Positions 20,455 to 28,477 of a stretch of 64,000 nt of DNA are shown here, piece by piece. Below the pieces are notes generated by a model. The model was not told the origin of the DNA. It saw nothing but the letters and a program-made list of their open reading frames with translations, and did no database searches. This stretch comes from Cobetia sp. cqz5-12 (GTDB taxonomy: Bacteria > Pseudomonadota > Gammaproteobacteria > Pseudomonadales > Halomonadaceae). The DNA lies in contig NZ_CP044522.1 of NCBI RefSeq assembly GCF_016495405.1, positions 3,953,638 through 4,017,637 of the forward strand. The letters are read 5' to 3'. Position 1 is the first letter of the stretch; every line of letters begins with the position of its first letter. Both the position numbers and the translations under genes were made by a program.

Positions 20455-21444
20455 ATGCAAGCCGACGCATCGACCCTTCACGCGGCAGTGGCAGATGACT
20501 TCGCCGCCGTCGACCGCACCATCCTCGCGCAGCTCGAGTCGCGCGTGCCGCTGGTCCAGACCATCGGTCAGTACATCATCCAGAGTGGTGGCAAACGCCT
20601 GCGCCCGGTGCTGGTGCTGCTGGCAGCCCGCGCACTGGGCTATCAAGGCGAGAAACACGTTCATCTGGCCGCGCTGATCGAATTCATGCATACCTCGACC
20701 CTGCTGCACGATGATGTCGTGGATGAATCCAGTCTGCGTCGCGGTCGCTCCACCGCCAATGACACCTGGGGCAATGCGCCTTCGGTGCTGGTCGGTGACT
20801 TCCTCTATTCGCGTTCCTTCCAGATGATGGTCGAGGTCGGCTCGATGGACGTGATGGCGATTCTCTCCGCCGCCACCTGCACCATCGCCGAAGGGGAAGT
20901 CCTGCAGCTGACCAATATCGGCAACGCCGACATCGATGAAGCCGCCTACTTCGAGACCATCCACGGCAAGACCGCCATGCTGTTCGAGGCGGCCGCGCAT
21001 GCCGGCGCGATTCTGGCCAGGGAAACCGACGACAGCGTCACGCCTGCACAGGTCGGCGCACTGCAGAACTATGGCCGCTATCTGGGCCTCGCCTTCCAGC
21101 TGATCGATGATCTGCTCGACTATCAGGGCGATGCCGAGACCATGGGCAAGAACGTCGGTGATGACCTGGCCGAAGGCAAGCCGACCCTGCCGTTGATTCG
21201 CGCCATGCAGGTCGGAAGCCCGGCGCAGGCCAGTCTGGTGCGCGGCGCCATCGAGAAAGGTGGGCTGGAGCAGCTCGACGAGGTGCTGGAAGTCGTGCGC
21301 CTCACGGGTGGCCTCGACTATACCCGCAGCCGCGCACAGGAGATGGCCGACAACGCCCTGAACGAGCTCAAGGCGCTGCCGGAGAGCGAATTCCGCGACA
21401 GCCTCGAGCGCATCGCGCTATTGAGCGTCGGCCGCCAGGCCTGA
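20455..21444 (+). CDS. ispB: octaprenyl diphosphate synthase
   Basis: A 329-residue trans-polyprenyl diphosphate synthase that makes the side chain of ubiquinone. Both aspartate-rich motifs are present: LLHDDVVDE (first, with GKRLRP upstream) near residue 84 and LIDDLLDYQGD (second) near residue 218. Small residues before the first motif match long-chain synthases. Chain length is not provable by eye; its place opposite rplU, as in E. coli and Pseudomonas, supports IspB. ORF is divergent from rplU and shares the 283-base gap with its promoter. Isoprene units from ispH in the same window feed this pathway. Confidence 0.96.
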   Translation: MQADASTLHAAVADDFAAVDRTILAQLESRVPLVQTIGQYIIQSGGKRLRPVLVLLAARALGYQGEKHVHLAALIEFMHTSTLLHDDVVDESSLRRGRSTANDTWGNAPSVLVGDFLYSRSFQMMVEVGSMDVMAILSAATCTIAEGEVLQLTNIGNADIDEAAYFETIHGKTAMLFEAAAHAGAILARETDDSVTPAQVGALQNYGRYLGLAFQLIDDLLDYQGDAETMGKNVGDDLAEGKPTLPLIRAMQVGSPAQASLVRGAIEKGGLEQLDEVLEVVRLTGGLDYTRSRAQEMADNALNELKALPESEFRDSLERIALLSVGRQA

Positions 21445-21521
21445 TCGCACTCGAGGCAGTCATCATCTCGACAGCCGAATTGCCCCTTGAGACTCAGATA
21501 AAACTTTTTGACCTCAAGGGC

Positions 21522-21549
21522 TTGCAAAGCAAAGCTGCCTGCGTATAAT
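21522..21549 (+). promoter_or_regulatory. promoter of the tRNA-Pro gene
   Basis: TTGCAA at 21522-21527 and TATAAT at 21544-21549 with a 16-base spacer; the tRNA begins 31 bases after the -10 box. A GC-rich discriminator-like stretch is not obvious. Confidence 0.75.
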
Positions 21550-21580
21550 TCACCTCCGTCGAGACAAGCTCACGACGCAT

Positions 21581-21657
21581 CGGAGTATAGCTCAGCTTGG
21601 TAGAGCGCTGCCTTCGGGAGGCAGAGGTCGTAGGTTCGAATCCTGCTACTCCGACCA
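21581..21657 (+). tRNA. tRNA-Pro (anticodon CGG)
   Basis: A 77-base tRNA with CCA encoded. The acceptor stem pairs CGGAGTA with TACTCCG; the D arm contains AGCTCAGCTTGG; the anticodon stem pairs CTGCC with GGCAG around the loop TTCGGGA, giving anticodon CGG (reads CCG); the T arm carries GTTCGAATC. It is a single gene with its own promoter and terminator. Confidence 0.97.
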
Positions 21658-21664
21658 GATATCT

Positions 21665-21699
21665 GAAAAAGCCGCTGATCACTGATCAGCGGCTTTTTT
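21665..21699 (+). terminator. terminator after tRNA-Pro
   Basis: GCCGCTGATCA / TGATCAGCGGC arms followed by six T, starting eight bases after the tRNA CCA end. Confidence 0.9.
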
Positions 21700-21779
21700 G
21701 ATGCTGGAAGGTTTTCCTGCGGCTCATGCTGCCCAGTGACAAACTCCCCTCCAACGCCTTACATCCCTCAGGATGCCAC

Positions 21780-22010
21780 ATGCACACACTGCGCCTTGCC
21801 ATGCTGTCCCTGCTGCTCACGTCCCTGCTCTCCGCCTGCGCCTCTACCCGTACCCAATGGGAGAAGCCCGGCACCAACAGCACGGAGGCTCACAACACCT
21901 GGGCCGGCTGCCAGTACGAACTTGGCCTGACTGACAAGTCAGACAACGAGAAACAGACGCTGCTGAAGTACTGCATGGAGCGTGAAGGCTACCGACTGCA
22001 GAGCTACTGA
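21780..22010 (+). CDS. small lipoprotein of unknown function
   Basis: A 76-residue protein with a lipoprotein signal peptide: MHTLRLAMLSLLLTSLLSAC, where LSAC is the lipobox and the cysteine would be the acylated first mature residue. The mature part is about 57 residues, charged, with two cysteines (GCQYEL and KYCMERE) that could form a disulfide. The start at 21780 has AGGA six bases upstream; upstream in-frame ATG at 21726 would place a hydrophilic stretch ahead of the signal and is rejected. No named family was recognised. No aspartate at position 2 of the mature protein (it is alanine), so outer-membrane sorting is expected. Confidence 0.75.
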   Translation: MHTLRLAMLSLLLTSLLSACASTRTQWEKPGTNSTEAHNTWAGCQYELGLTDKSDNEKQTLLKYCMEREGYRLQSY

Positions 22011-22024
22011 GTCGCTCACCTGCC

Positions 22025-22285
22025 TCAATCGGACATCCAGGTATCACTCGCCTTGCGGGCCCGCTCGCGACCAGCACGCTCTCGGTCGCGGCGGGCCTTT
22101 TGCTTGAGGTAGTAACTGCGCAGGGCAAGGCCGAGACCGAAGGCCAGCATCAAGGCGAACACCAGCCCCTGCCAAGGGCGGGCGGCATCGCCAAGCCAGG
22201 TTTCCAGCGCGACGATGGCGATCAGGCCGGTGGCCTGACTGGCAACGGCGATCGCACGGCTACGGTCATAATGATGTGACAGCAT
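22025..22285 (-). CDS. small membrane protein with two predicted helices
   Basis: An 86-residue protein: two hydrophobic segments at about residues 12-32 (AVASQATGLIAIVALETWL) and 37-56 (WQGLVFALMLAFGLGLALRS), then a strongly charged tail with RRDRERAGRERARK. The start at 22285 has AAGGAT eight bases upstream; the reading frame continues to 22321 but the extra residues are not supported. It lies between the lipoprotein and the divergent TlpA-like gene. Family not recognised; the layout is that of many small inner-membrane proteins with a cytoplasmic basic tail. Confidence 0.65.
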   Translation of the reverse strand: MLSHHYDRSRAIAVASQATGLIAIVALETWLGDAARPWQGLVFALMLAFGLGLALRSYYLKQKARRDRERAGRERARKASDTWMSD

Positions 22286-22461
22286 GAGGATATCCTTGGA
22301 GCGTCCTCGGCGGCAGAGCAATGCTCAGCGCGAGGCGTGGATGTCGAAGTCCGTCGATTATCGCATACTCGAGCCTCGCGCCTGCAGCGCGCTTGCCACA
22401 TGCAGGCCGACAGGCATAGCTGCCCTGAACGCTTCCCCGGACACCGCCAAAGGATAACCGC

Positions 22462-23319
22462 ATGGATGCCATCGCCCTGGGCCCTGCCCTGATTTCCGTC
22501 GAACGCCTCTATGCCTTCGTGGCAGCCCTGGTGATGCTGATCGAGTTCTCGCTGCTGATGCGTCTGCTGACACGCATGCACGCCAGGGGTACGTCCGCGC
22601 CCGCTCATGACTCTCGCCCGCTGAGCCCCTCGCACTGGTTCAATCGCATGCTGGTCAGCTGGGTGATCGGCGCACGCCTCACTCATGTCGCCCTGCACTG
22701 GGCAAGTTATCAGCAGGCACCGCTGGATATCCTCAAGCTGTGGCAACCGGGCTACCACCTGCTCGGCGGCATGCTGGTCGCGACCCTGGCCAGCCTGTGG
22801 CTGCTGCGCCAGCATGGCACGATTCGCCAGGTCATCGCGCTGGGCAGCCTGATCCTGGGGCTGACCGCCTTCCTCGGACTCAAGCAACTCGACCCGCTGG
22901 GCAACGACTCCGCCATCGACGCGATGCCTGCCATCACTCTCAATCATCTGGACCGCCGCCCCGTGGCGCTGAATGACATCCAGGACGAGCGCGTGATCGT
23001 CAATCTGTGGGCCACCTGGTGCCCGCCCTGCCGACGCGAGATGCCACTGCTGGCAGAGGCCGATCAGAGACCCGGCGTCACCGTGGTATTGGCCAATCAG
23101 GGCGAGCAGGCACTGGCGGTGACCCGCTTTCTGAACAGCGAGCAGCTGACGCTCGAGTACGCGCTGCTCGACCCCGCCATGCAACTGATGGCACTGGCCG
23201 AGGCGCCGGGACTGCCCGCGACCCTGGTCTTCGATGGCGACGGACAGCTGATCGAGCGTCATGTCGGCGAGCTGAGCCGCGCCCAGCTGGACACCCTGCT
23301 ACCGGCGTCACAACCATAG
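22462..23319 (+). CDS. TlpA-like thioredoxin with membrane-embedded N-terminal domain
   Basis: A 285-residue protein. Residues 1-140 carry about four hydrophobic segments, with VIGARLTHVALHW recalling the loop of prolipoprotein diacylglyceryl transferase-like domains. The C-terminal half is a periplasmic thioredoxin fold with WATWCPPCRREMPLL, active-site CPPC at residues 187-190, and the cis-proline segment GLPATLVFD. Proteins of this design are membrane-tethered thiol reductases of the TlpA/ResA type and serve cytochrome c maturation or oxidative protein repair. Which partner is used is not shown here. AGGATAACCGC precedes the ATG. Confidence 0.82.
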   Translation: MDAIALGPALISVERLYAFVAALVMLIEFSLLMRLLTRMHARGTSAPAHDSRPLSPSHWFNRMLVSWVIGARLTHVALHWASYQQAPLDILKLWQPGYHLLGGMLVATLASLWLLRQHGTIRQVIALGSLILGLTAFLGLKQLDPLGNDSAIDAMPAITLNHLDRRPVALNDIQDERVIVNLWATWCPPCRREMPLLAEADQRPGVTVVLANQGEQALAVTRFLNSEQLTLEYALLDPAMQLMALAEAPGLPATLVFDGDGQLIERHVGELSRAQLDTLLPASQP

Positions 23320-23457
23320 TGCGACACGCCGCTGGCCTCGCTCGATGCGACAAAGACGCTCGCTGGAAGAAAAGGCGCTTAAGCCACGGCGTCTGATCCG
23401 GTAAGATACCGCGCCCCTGTATTCCCGATTCCCGTCTTTGTCCTACCCCGAGGCTTC

Positions 23458-26400
23458 ATGAGCGACTTCATTCCCGGTCAGCGCTGGATCAGTGACGGCG
23501 AGGCTGATCTCGGCCTTGGCACCATCCTCAATGTCGACTTCCGCACCGTCACCGTGCTCTTTGCCGCCAGCGAAGAAACCCGCACCTACAGTCTGCGCGA
23601 AGCGCCCCTTACCCGGGTGGCCTTCGGCAATGGCGACCGCATCCAGTCCGACGATGGCGAATGGCTGATCGTCGATGACTTCAAGGAAGTGCGCGGCCAG
23701 ATCGTCTACATCTGTGAGCGCGGCGGCGAGCATGCCGGCGAGCTCATCGAGCTTCCCGAAGCCCGCCTGAACGACAAGATGCAGTTCAATCAGGCACGTG
23801 ACCGCCTGCTGACCGGCCAGGTCGACCGCAATGACTGGTTCGACCTGCGCTACCGCACCCTGCGTCACTTCCATCGTGTCGAGCAGAGCCCGGCGCTGGG
23901 ACTGTCCGGCCCCAAGGTCGACCTGGTACCGCACCAGCTGTACATCGCCGATGAAGTCTCGCGCCGTCACGCGCCGCGCGTACTGCTGGCCGATGAAGTC
24001 GGCCTGGGCAAGACCATCGAAGCCGGCCTGATCCTGCATCGCCTGCTGCTCAGCGGTCGTGCGCGTCGCGCCCTGATTCTGGTACCGGCAAGCCTGACTC
24101 ACCAGTGGCTGGTCGAAATGCTGCGCCGCTTCGCGCTGGAGGTCTCGCTGCTCGATGAGGAGCAGTGCAAGGCCTATGGCACGAGCAATCCCTTCGAAGG
24201 CAATCAGATCATCCTGGCAAGCCAGGACTGGCTGTTCGCCAACCCGTCGCGTCAGGTCCAGGCTGCCGCCTGCGACTGGGACATGCTGATCGTCGATGAG
24301 GCCCACCACCTCGACTGGAGCGAAGACAAGGTCGGCCCGGGCTACGCCTGTGTCGAGTCCCTCGCCCGTCAGACCGCCGGCGTGCTGCTGCTGACCGCCA
24401 CGCCGGAGCAGATGGGGCTCGAAAGCCACTTCGCACGCCTGCGCCTGCTCGACCCGGAGCGCTATCACGACATCGAGCGCTTCAAGGCCGAAGAACAAGG
24501 CTATGTGGCCGTCGCCAGCGCCATCGACGCCCTGGAAGCGCTGCCCGCCGATCAGTCCGGTCTCGACAGCCTCGCCAGCGTGCTGGATGACAGCGACAGC
24601 CGCGCCCTGCTCGACACCCTGATGGACAGCGATGCCGACGATGCCCAGCGCGACAGCGCGCGTCGCCAGCTGCGTGACCAGCTGCTCGACCGCCACGGCA
24701 CCGGCCGCGTGATGTTCCGCAACTCACGCACCCATGTCGAAGGCTTCCCCGAGCGTCGCCTGCATGTCCACGAGCTGGAACTGCCCTCCTCCTATCGTCG
24801 CGTGGTGCGCAAGCTGGAGCGTGACGAGGACTATCTCGATGACCTGCTGATCGAGACCGGCATGAACCACCCCGAGGTGGTGCTGTTCCTCGACGAGATG
24901 TATCGCGCCCTGCCCGATGACCGCATGAACGCGGAACCCTGGTGGCAGATCGACCCGCGCGTCATGTGGCTGCTGGAAACCCTGACCGACCTCGGCAACG
25001 AGAAGGCGCTGGTGATCTGTCATACCGCCGATACCGCGCGTGAGCTGTCCGAAGGCCTGCGCGTGCTGGGCGGCGTGCATGCGCCGGTCTTCCATGAGGG
25101 CATGAGCCTGGTCGAGCGTGACCGTGCCGCCGCGGCCTTCGCCTCCGAAGAGGAAGGCGTGCAGCTGCTGGTATGTTCGGAAATCGGCTCGGAAGGTCGC
25201 AACTTCCAGTTCTGTCACCACCTGGTGATGTTCGACCTGCCGGTACACCCGGACCAGCTCGAACAGCGCATCGGGCGTCTGGATCGCATCGGTCAGCAGT
25301 TCCCGATCGAGATCCACGTGCCGGTCTTCGAAGGCTCGCCGGGCGCCCAGCTGCTGCGCTGGTACCGCGATGGCATGGACGCCTTCAGCGCGCCGCACGG
25401 CATCGGCAGCGAGCTCTACGCCCAGTTCGGCGACGAGCTGGAAGAGGCCCTGCTCGACAGCGAAGAGATCGACAGCATCATCGAGCAGACCCGCGAGCGC
25501 TTCGATGCCCTGCAGGAAGAGCGTCAGTCCGGCCGCAACCGCCTGCTGGAACTCAATGCCTGCCGTCACGAGCGCGCCGAGAAAGTCATCGCCGCCATCG
25601 AGACGCTGGACAACGACAAGGCGCTGCCCGGCTATCTGGAGCGCGCTTTCGACATCTTCGGCATCGAGAGCCGGGACCTCGGCGATGGCATCACCTATCT
25701 GGCACCAGGCCCGCACATGCTCGACGGCCTGCCAGGGCTGGTGAAGGGCGAGGAAGGCTTCAGCGTCACCAGTGACCGCGCCACCGCGCTGTCACGCGAA
25801 GACGTGCAGCATCTGTCGTGGGAGCACCCGCTGGTCCGCGAGATGCTGGTCCGCATCCTGGACGGCTCGATGGGCAACACCGCGCTGGCGCTGCTCAAGC
25901 ACCCGGCGATTCCCGGTGGCCGCCTGATGACGGAAGTGGTGTTCCGCACCCAGTCCACCGCGCCGCGCGGCCTGCGTCTGGGACGTTTCCTGCCGCCGAC
26001 CGCCATCCGCGTCCTGTTGGATGAAACCGGCAGCAACCTGTCCGACAAGGTGTCCTTCGGTGGTCTGGCCAAGAACCTCAAGCCGGTCAAGAAGGCGGTC
26101 GCACGCGACCTGATCAAGCAGAGCCACGCCACGCTGCGCAAGCTGATGAGCGATGCCGAGCAGGAAGCCGAGCGCGAATTGCCGACCATCGTCGAGCAGG
26201 CCCAGCAACAGATGCGCGAGCAGCTCAGTGCCGAACTGGCGCGCCTGGAAGCCCTGGCCAGCCACAACCCGGCCGTGCGCGAGGAAGAGCTCGAAGCGCT
26301 GCGTCAGGAGCGTGCCGCGCTGGATGGCGCCATCGAGACCACCCGTCTACGTCTGGATAGCGTGCGTGTCATCGTCACCGTGGATGCTCACGAACGTTGA
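23458..26400 (+). CDS. rapA: RNA polymerase-associated ATPase RapA
   Basis: A 980-residue Swi2/Snf2-type ATPase that binds RNA polymerase and recycles it after transcription. The N-terminus (GQRWISDGEADLGLGTI, RTYSLREAPLTRV) matches the RapA Tudor-like domain. Helicase motifs: I in LLADEVGLGKTIEAGLIL, II in IVDEAHHLDW, III LTATPEQMG, V/VI in SEGRNFQFCHHLVMFDLP and EQRIGRLDRIGQ. The C-terminal domain with a long helical region follows. Length is close to E. coli RapA (968). The gene is followed by a terminator at 26464-26502. Confidence 0.97.
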   Translation: MSDFIPGQRWISDGEADLGLGTILNVDFRTVTVLFAASEETRTYSLREAPLTRVAFGNGDRIQSDDGEWLIVDDFKEVRGQIVYICERGGEHAGELIELPEARLNDKMQFNQARDRLLTGQVDRNDWFDLRYRTLRHFHRVEQSPALGLSGPKVDLVPHQLYIADEVSRRHAPRVLLADEVGLGKTIEAGLILHRLLLSGRARRALILVPASLTHQWLVEMLRRFALEVSLLDEEQCKAYGTSNPFEGNQIILASQDWLFANPSRQVQAAACDWDMLIVDEAHHLDWSEDKVGPGYACVESLARQTAGVLLLTATPEQMGLESHFARLRLLDPERYHDIERFKAEEQGYVAVASAIDALEALPADQSGLDSLASVLDDSDSRALLDTLMDSDADDAQRDSARRQLRDQLLDRHGTGRVMFRNSRTHVEGFPERRLHVHELELPSSYRRVVRKLERDEDYLDDLLIETGMNHPEVVLFLDEMYRALPDDRMNAEPWWQIDPRVMWLLETLTDLGNEKALVICHTADTARELSEGLRVLGGVHAPVFHEGMSLVERDRAAAAFASEEEGVQLLVCSEIGSEGRNFQFCHHLVMFDLPVHPDQLEQRIGRLDRIGQQFPIEIHVPVFEGSPGAQLLRWYRDGMDAFSAPHGIGSELYAQFGDELEEALLDSEEIDSIIEQTRERFDALQEERQSGRNRLLELNACRHERAEKVIAAIETLDNDKALPGYLERAFDIFGIESRDLGDGITYLAPGPHMLDGLPGLVKGEEGFSVTSDRATALSREDVQHLSWEHPLVREMLVRILDGSMGNTALALLKHPAIPGGRLMTEVVFRTQSTAPRGLRLGRFLPPTAIRVLLDETGSNLSDKVSFGGLAKNLKPVKKAVARDLIKQSHATLRKLMSDAEQEAERELPTIVEQAQQQMREQLSAELARLEALASHNPAVREEELEALRQERAALDGAIETTRLRLDSVRVIVTVDAHER

Positions 26401-26463
26401 TCCGTCCGCTGCAATGATGGCTGGCAGCGCTGAGCAACACGAGACTGCCAGCCACTGAACAGC

Positions 26464-26502
26464 ATGCGCCCCACCTGCCATTGGCAAGTGGGGCGCATTT
26501 CG
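26464..26502 (+). terminator. terminator after rapA
   Basis: Long hairpin ATGCGCCCCAC ... GTGGGGCGCAT with an imperfect inner part (TGCC/GGCA) followed by TTTCGTT. It starts 64 bases after the rapA stop codon. Confidence 0.85.
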
Positions 26503-26596
26503 TTGTACGTCGTCGAAAGCGTTACTCTCTGCCCTGCTCCACCTCCCATCATCCCTTTCGTTTCATCCTATCGTTTCACTACTACAGAGCACCCCA

Positions 26597-27358
26597 ATGG
26601 CGAGATCACATCCAGAGAGCGACGAGGCAGCGTCAGGGCAGAGCTGGCAGGGAGAGCGCCTGGCCGAGGAAGGCGAGCGTGTCGCAAGGGTGGGGCTATC
26701 GCTACTGGCGGCGGGCGATGACTGGTGGGCGATCGACAAGCCGGCCGAGCTGCCCTCCGTGCCGGGGCGTGATCCCTCGCGCTTCGACAGTGTCCATTCG
26801 CGCCTGTGCCAGCTGAGCGACGATACCCGCGCCGTGCACCGTCTGGACGTGGCGACCTCCGGGGTGCTGCTGGTGGCACGCAATGTCGAGGGCCAGCGGC
26901 GGCTGTCGCGGCTCTTCCAGTCGCGCGCCCTCGAGAAACGCTACCTGGCCGTGGTAGCAGGGCATCTCACGCCCGCCGAGGGCAGCATCGCCCTGCCGCT
27001 GCGCTGCGACTGGCCACGCCGACCGCGTCAGATCGTCGACTTCACGCATGGCAAGTCGGCACTGACGCATTATCGGGTCGAGCAGCGTCTGACGCTCGAG
27101 GGCCAGCGCCCGGATGGTACTCCTCAGACTCTCGCCGCCAGCCGAGTGCAGCTCACACCGCATACCGGCCGTTCGCATCAGCTGCGCCTGCATATGTTGG
27201 CACTCGGCCACCCGATCATCGGTGATGGCTTCTATGCGCGTGGGGCGGCACTCAATGCCAGTCCACGCCTGTTGCTGCATGCACAGCGGTTGGTGATTCC
27301 GCCAACCAGCGACAGCGATGCCCCACCACTGGTGCTGGAAGCGCCACTGCCCTTCTAG
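26597..27358 (+). CDS. rluA: RluA-type pseudouridine synthase
   Basis: A 253-residue synthase resembling E. coli RluA, the dual-specificity enzyme for 23S rRNA psi746 and tRNA psi32. Segments shared with that protein are IDKPAELPSVPGR, VHRLDVATSGV (catalytic aspartate in HRLD), ALPLRCDWPRRP, TGRSHQLRLHMLALGHPIIGD and RLLLHAQ. No S4 domain is present, as expected for RluA itself. The first 35 residues are polar and probably not conserved; the start may lie further in. The substrate position is inferred from resemblance. Confidence 0.9.
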   Translation: MARSHPESDEAASGQSWQGERLAEEGERVARVGLSLLAAGDDWWAIDKPAELPSVPGRDPSRFDSVHSRLCQLSDDTRAVHRLDVATSGVLLVARNVEGQRRLSRLFQSRALEKRYLAVVAGHLTPAEGSIALPLRCDWPRRPRQIVDFTHGKSALTHYRVEQRLTLEGQRPDGTPQTLAASRVQLTPHTGRSHQLRLHMLALGHPIIGDGFYARGAALNASPRLLLHAQRLVIPPTSDSDAPPLVLEAPLPF

Positions 27359-27378
27359 CACTGCCTTCCTGTCAAGGC

Positions 27379-28314
27379 TCACTTGCGTGACAGGATATCG
27401 GCGAAGGCCACGTCGAGGGTCGGGTAATCGAAGGTGAAGCCGGCAGCCAGCAGACGCGCCGGCACCATGCGGGCGCCCTCCAGCAGCAGGGTGCTCATTT
27501 CCCCCAGCCCCAGCTTTAGCGCCTTGGCCGGTAGCGGCAGGATCGCCGGACGCCCCAGACCCCGAGCCAGAGCGTGGGTGAAGCCCATGTTGGTGACCGG
27601 ATGCGGCGCGCTGGCATTGAAGGCGCCGCTGAGACTGTCATCCGTCAACAGGCGCTCGATGATGCGAATCATGTCGTGGCAGTGGATCCACGGCATGTAA
27701 TGGCGCCCATCGCCCAGCCGCCCCCCGAGCCCGAGCTTGAAGGGCGTCAGCAGCTTGGCCAGCGTGCCGCCATCGGCTTCCATCACCAGGCCTGTGCGGA
27801 TGATGGCCAGTCGCACGCCGTATTCGGTGACGGGCATGGCGGCCGCTTCCCAGTCACGACACAGGCGATGGTTGAAATCATCATGGGGCGTCGCCTGTTC
27901 ATCGATCTCGACATCGCCCGGCTCGCCCGCCTTGGGCTGTGCGCCGTAATAGCCCATCGCCGAACCGGACACCATCACCTGCGGCGGATGACCTTCGGCG
28001 GCCAGCTGCTGACACAGCATCACCAGATGTTCGGTGGTCTCCAGCCGCGAACGGCGCAGCTCACGCTTGTGATCCTCGCTCCAGCGCCGCCCGGCGATCG
28101 ACTCCCCCGCCAGATTGACGATGCCCTCCGGCTGCCAATCCTTGAAGGCCAGCGACGAATCCGCCGCGACCACCGTCAGCCCAAGGTCGGCAAACTGGCG
28201 CTCAGCCCGCTCCGGGCGGCGCGATACGACCGCCAGCGAGTGACCCGCAGCGGCCAGTGACTGACATAGCGCCTGGCCGACGAACCCCGTTGCACCCGTT
28301 ATCAATATTCGCAT
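27379..28314 (-). CDS. TIGR01777-type NAD(P)-binding epimerase
   Basis: A 311-residue atypical short-chain dehydrogenase of the SulA/YfcH (TIGR01777) family. The Rossmann motif is ITGATGFVGQALC at the N-terminus, followed by VVSRRPERAERQFADLG; NLAGESIAGRRWSEDHKREL is the family signature and MVSGSAMGYYGAQP contains the YYG site. The C-terminal DUF1731 region (MSTLLLEGARMVPARLLAAGFTF) is intact. GAGGAGGG lies before the ATG. The gene diverges from the flavoprotein gene at 28478, with an AT-rich regulatory region between them carrying the 11-bp repeat pair at 28367-28383. Biochemical activity of the family is not established. Confidence 0.9.
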   Translation of the reverse strand: MRILITGATGFVGQALCQSLAAAGHSLAVVSRRPERAERQFADLGLTVVAADSSLAFKDWQPEGIVNLAGESIAGRRWSEDHKRELRRSRLETTEHLVMLCQQLAAEGHPPQVMVSGSAMGYYGAQPKAGEPGDVEIDEQATPHDDFNHRLCRDWEAAAMPVTEYGVRLAIIRTGLVMEADGGTLAKLLTPFKLGLGGRLGDGRHYMPWIHCHDMIRIIERLLTDDSLSGAFNASAPHPVTNMGFTHALARGLGRPAILPLPAKALKLGLGEMSTLLLEGARMVPARLLAAGFTFDYPTLDVAFADILSRK

Positions 28315-28366
28315 GTTGCCCTCCTCGGCGATGAAGCATCGAGTGTGCCGACTTCCGCCATAAATC

Positions 28367-28383
28367 TATACTTATATTGTACA
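28367..28383. promoter_or_regulatory. candidate CarH/LitR-type operator, two hexamers 11 bp apart
   Basis: TATACT at 28367-28372 and TGTACA at 28378-28383 have starts exactly 11 bases apart, and the surrounding region is AT-rich unlike the neighbouring genes. CarH-type MerR proteins bind direct repeats of the form nnTnTACAnnn with an 11-bp period. On the minus strand a TTGCGC / TATAGA pair could be a promoter for the epimerase gene that overlaps the site. The second copy at 30223 has the same layout. Confidence 0.45.
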
Positions 28384-28477
28384 ATTATGCGCAAGAAGTT
28401 AACTTTAGCGTATCTGCTGTCGAGTCACATGACAGCCCGTACCCCCTGAACACCGCCCGCGCAGGAGTCGCCTCCAG

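Noticed and set aside
23443..24696. 417-codon minus-strand frame within rapA
   Set aside because: Antisense shadow of rapA, which has intact helicase motifs in the plus frame.
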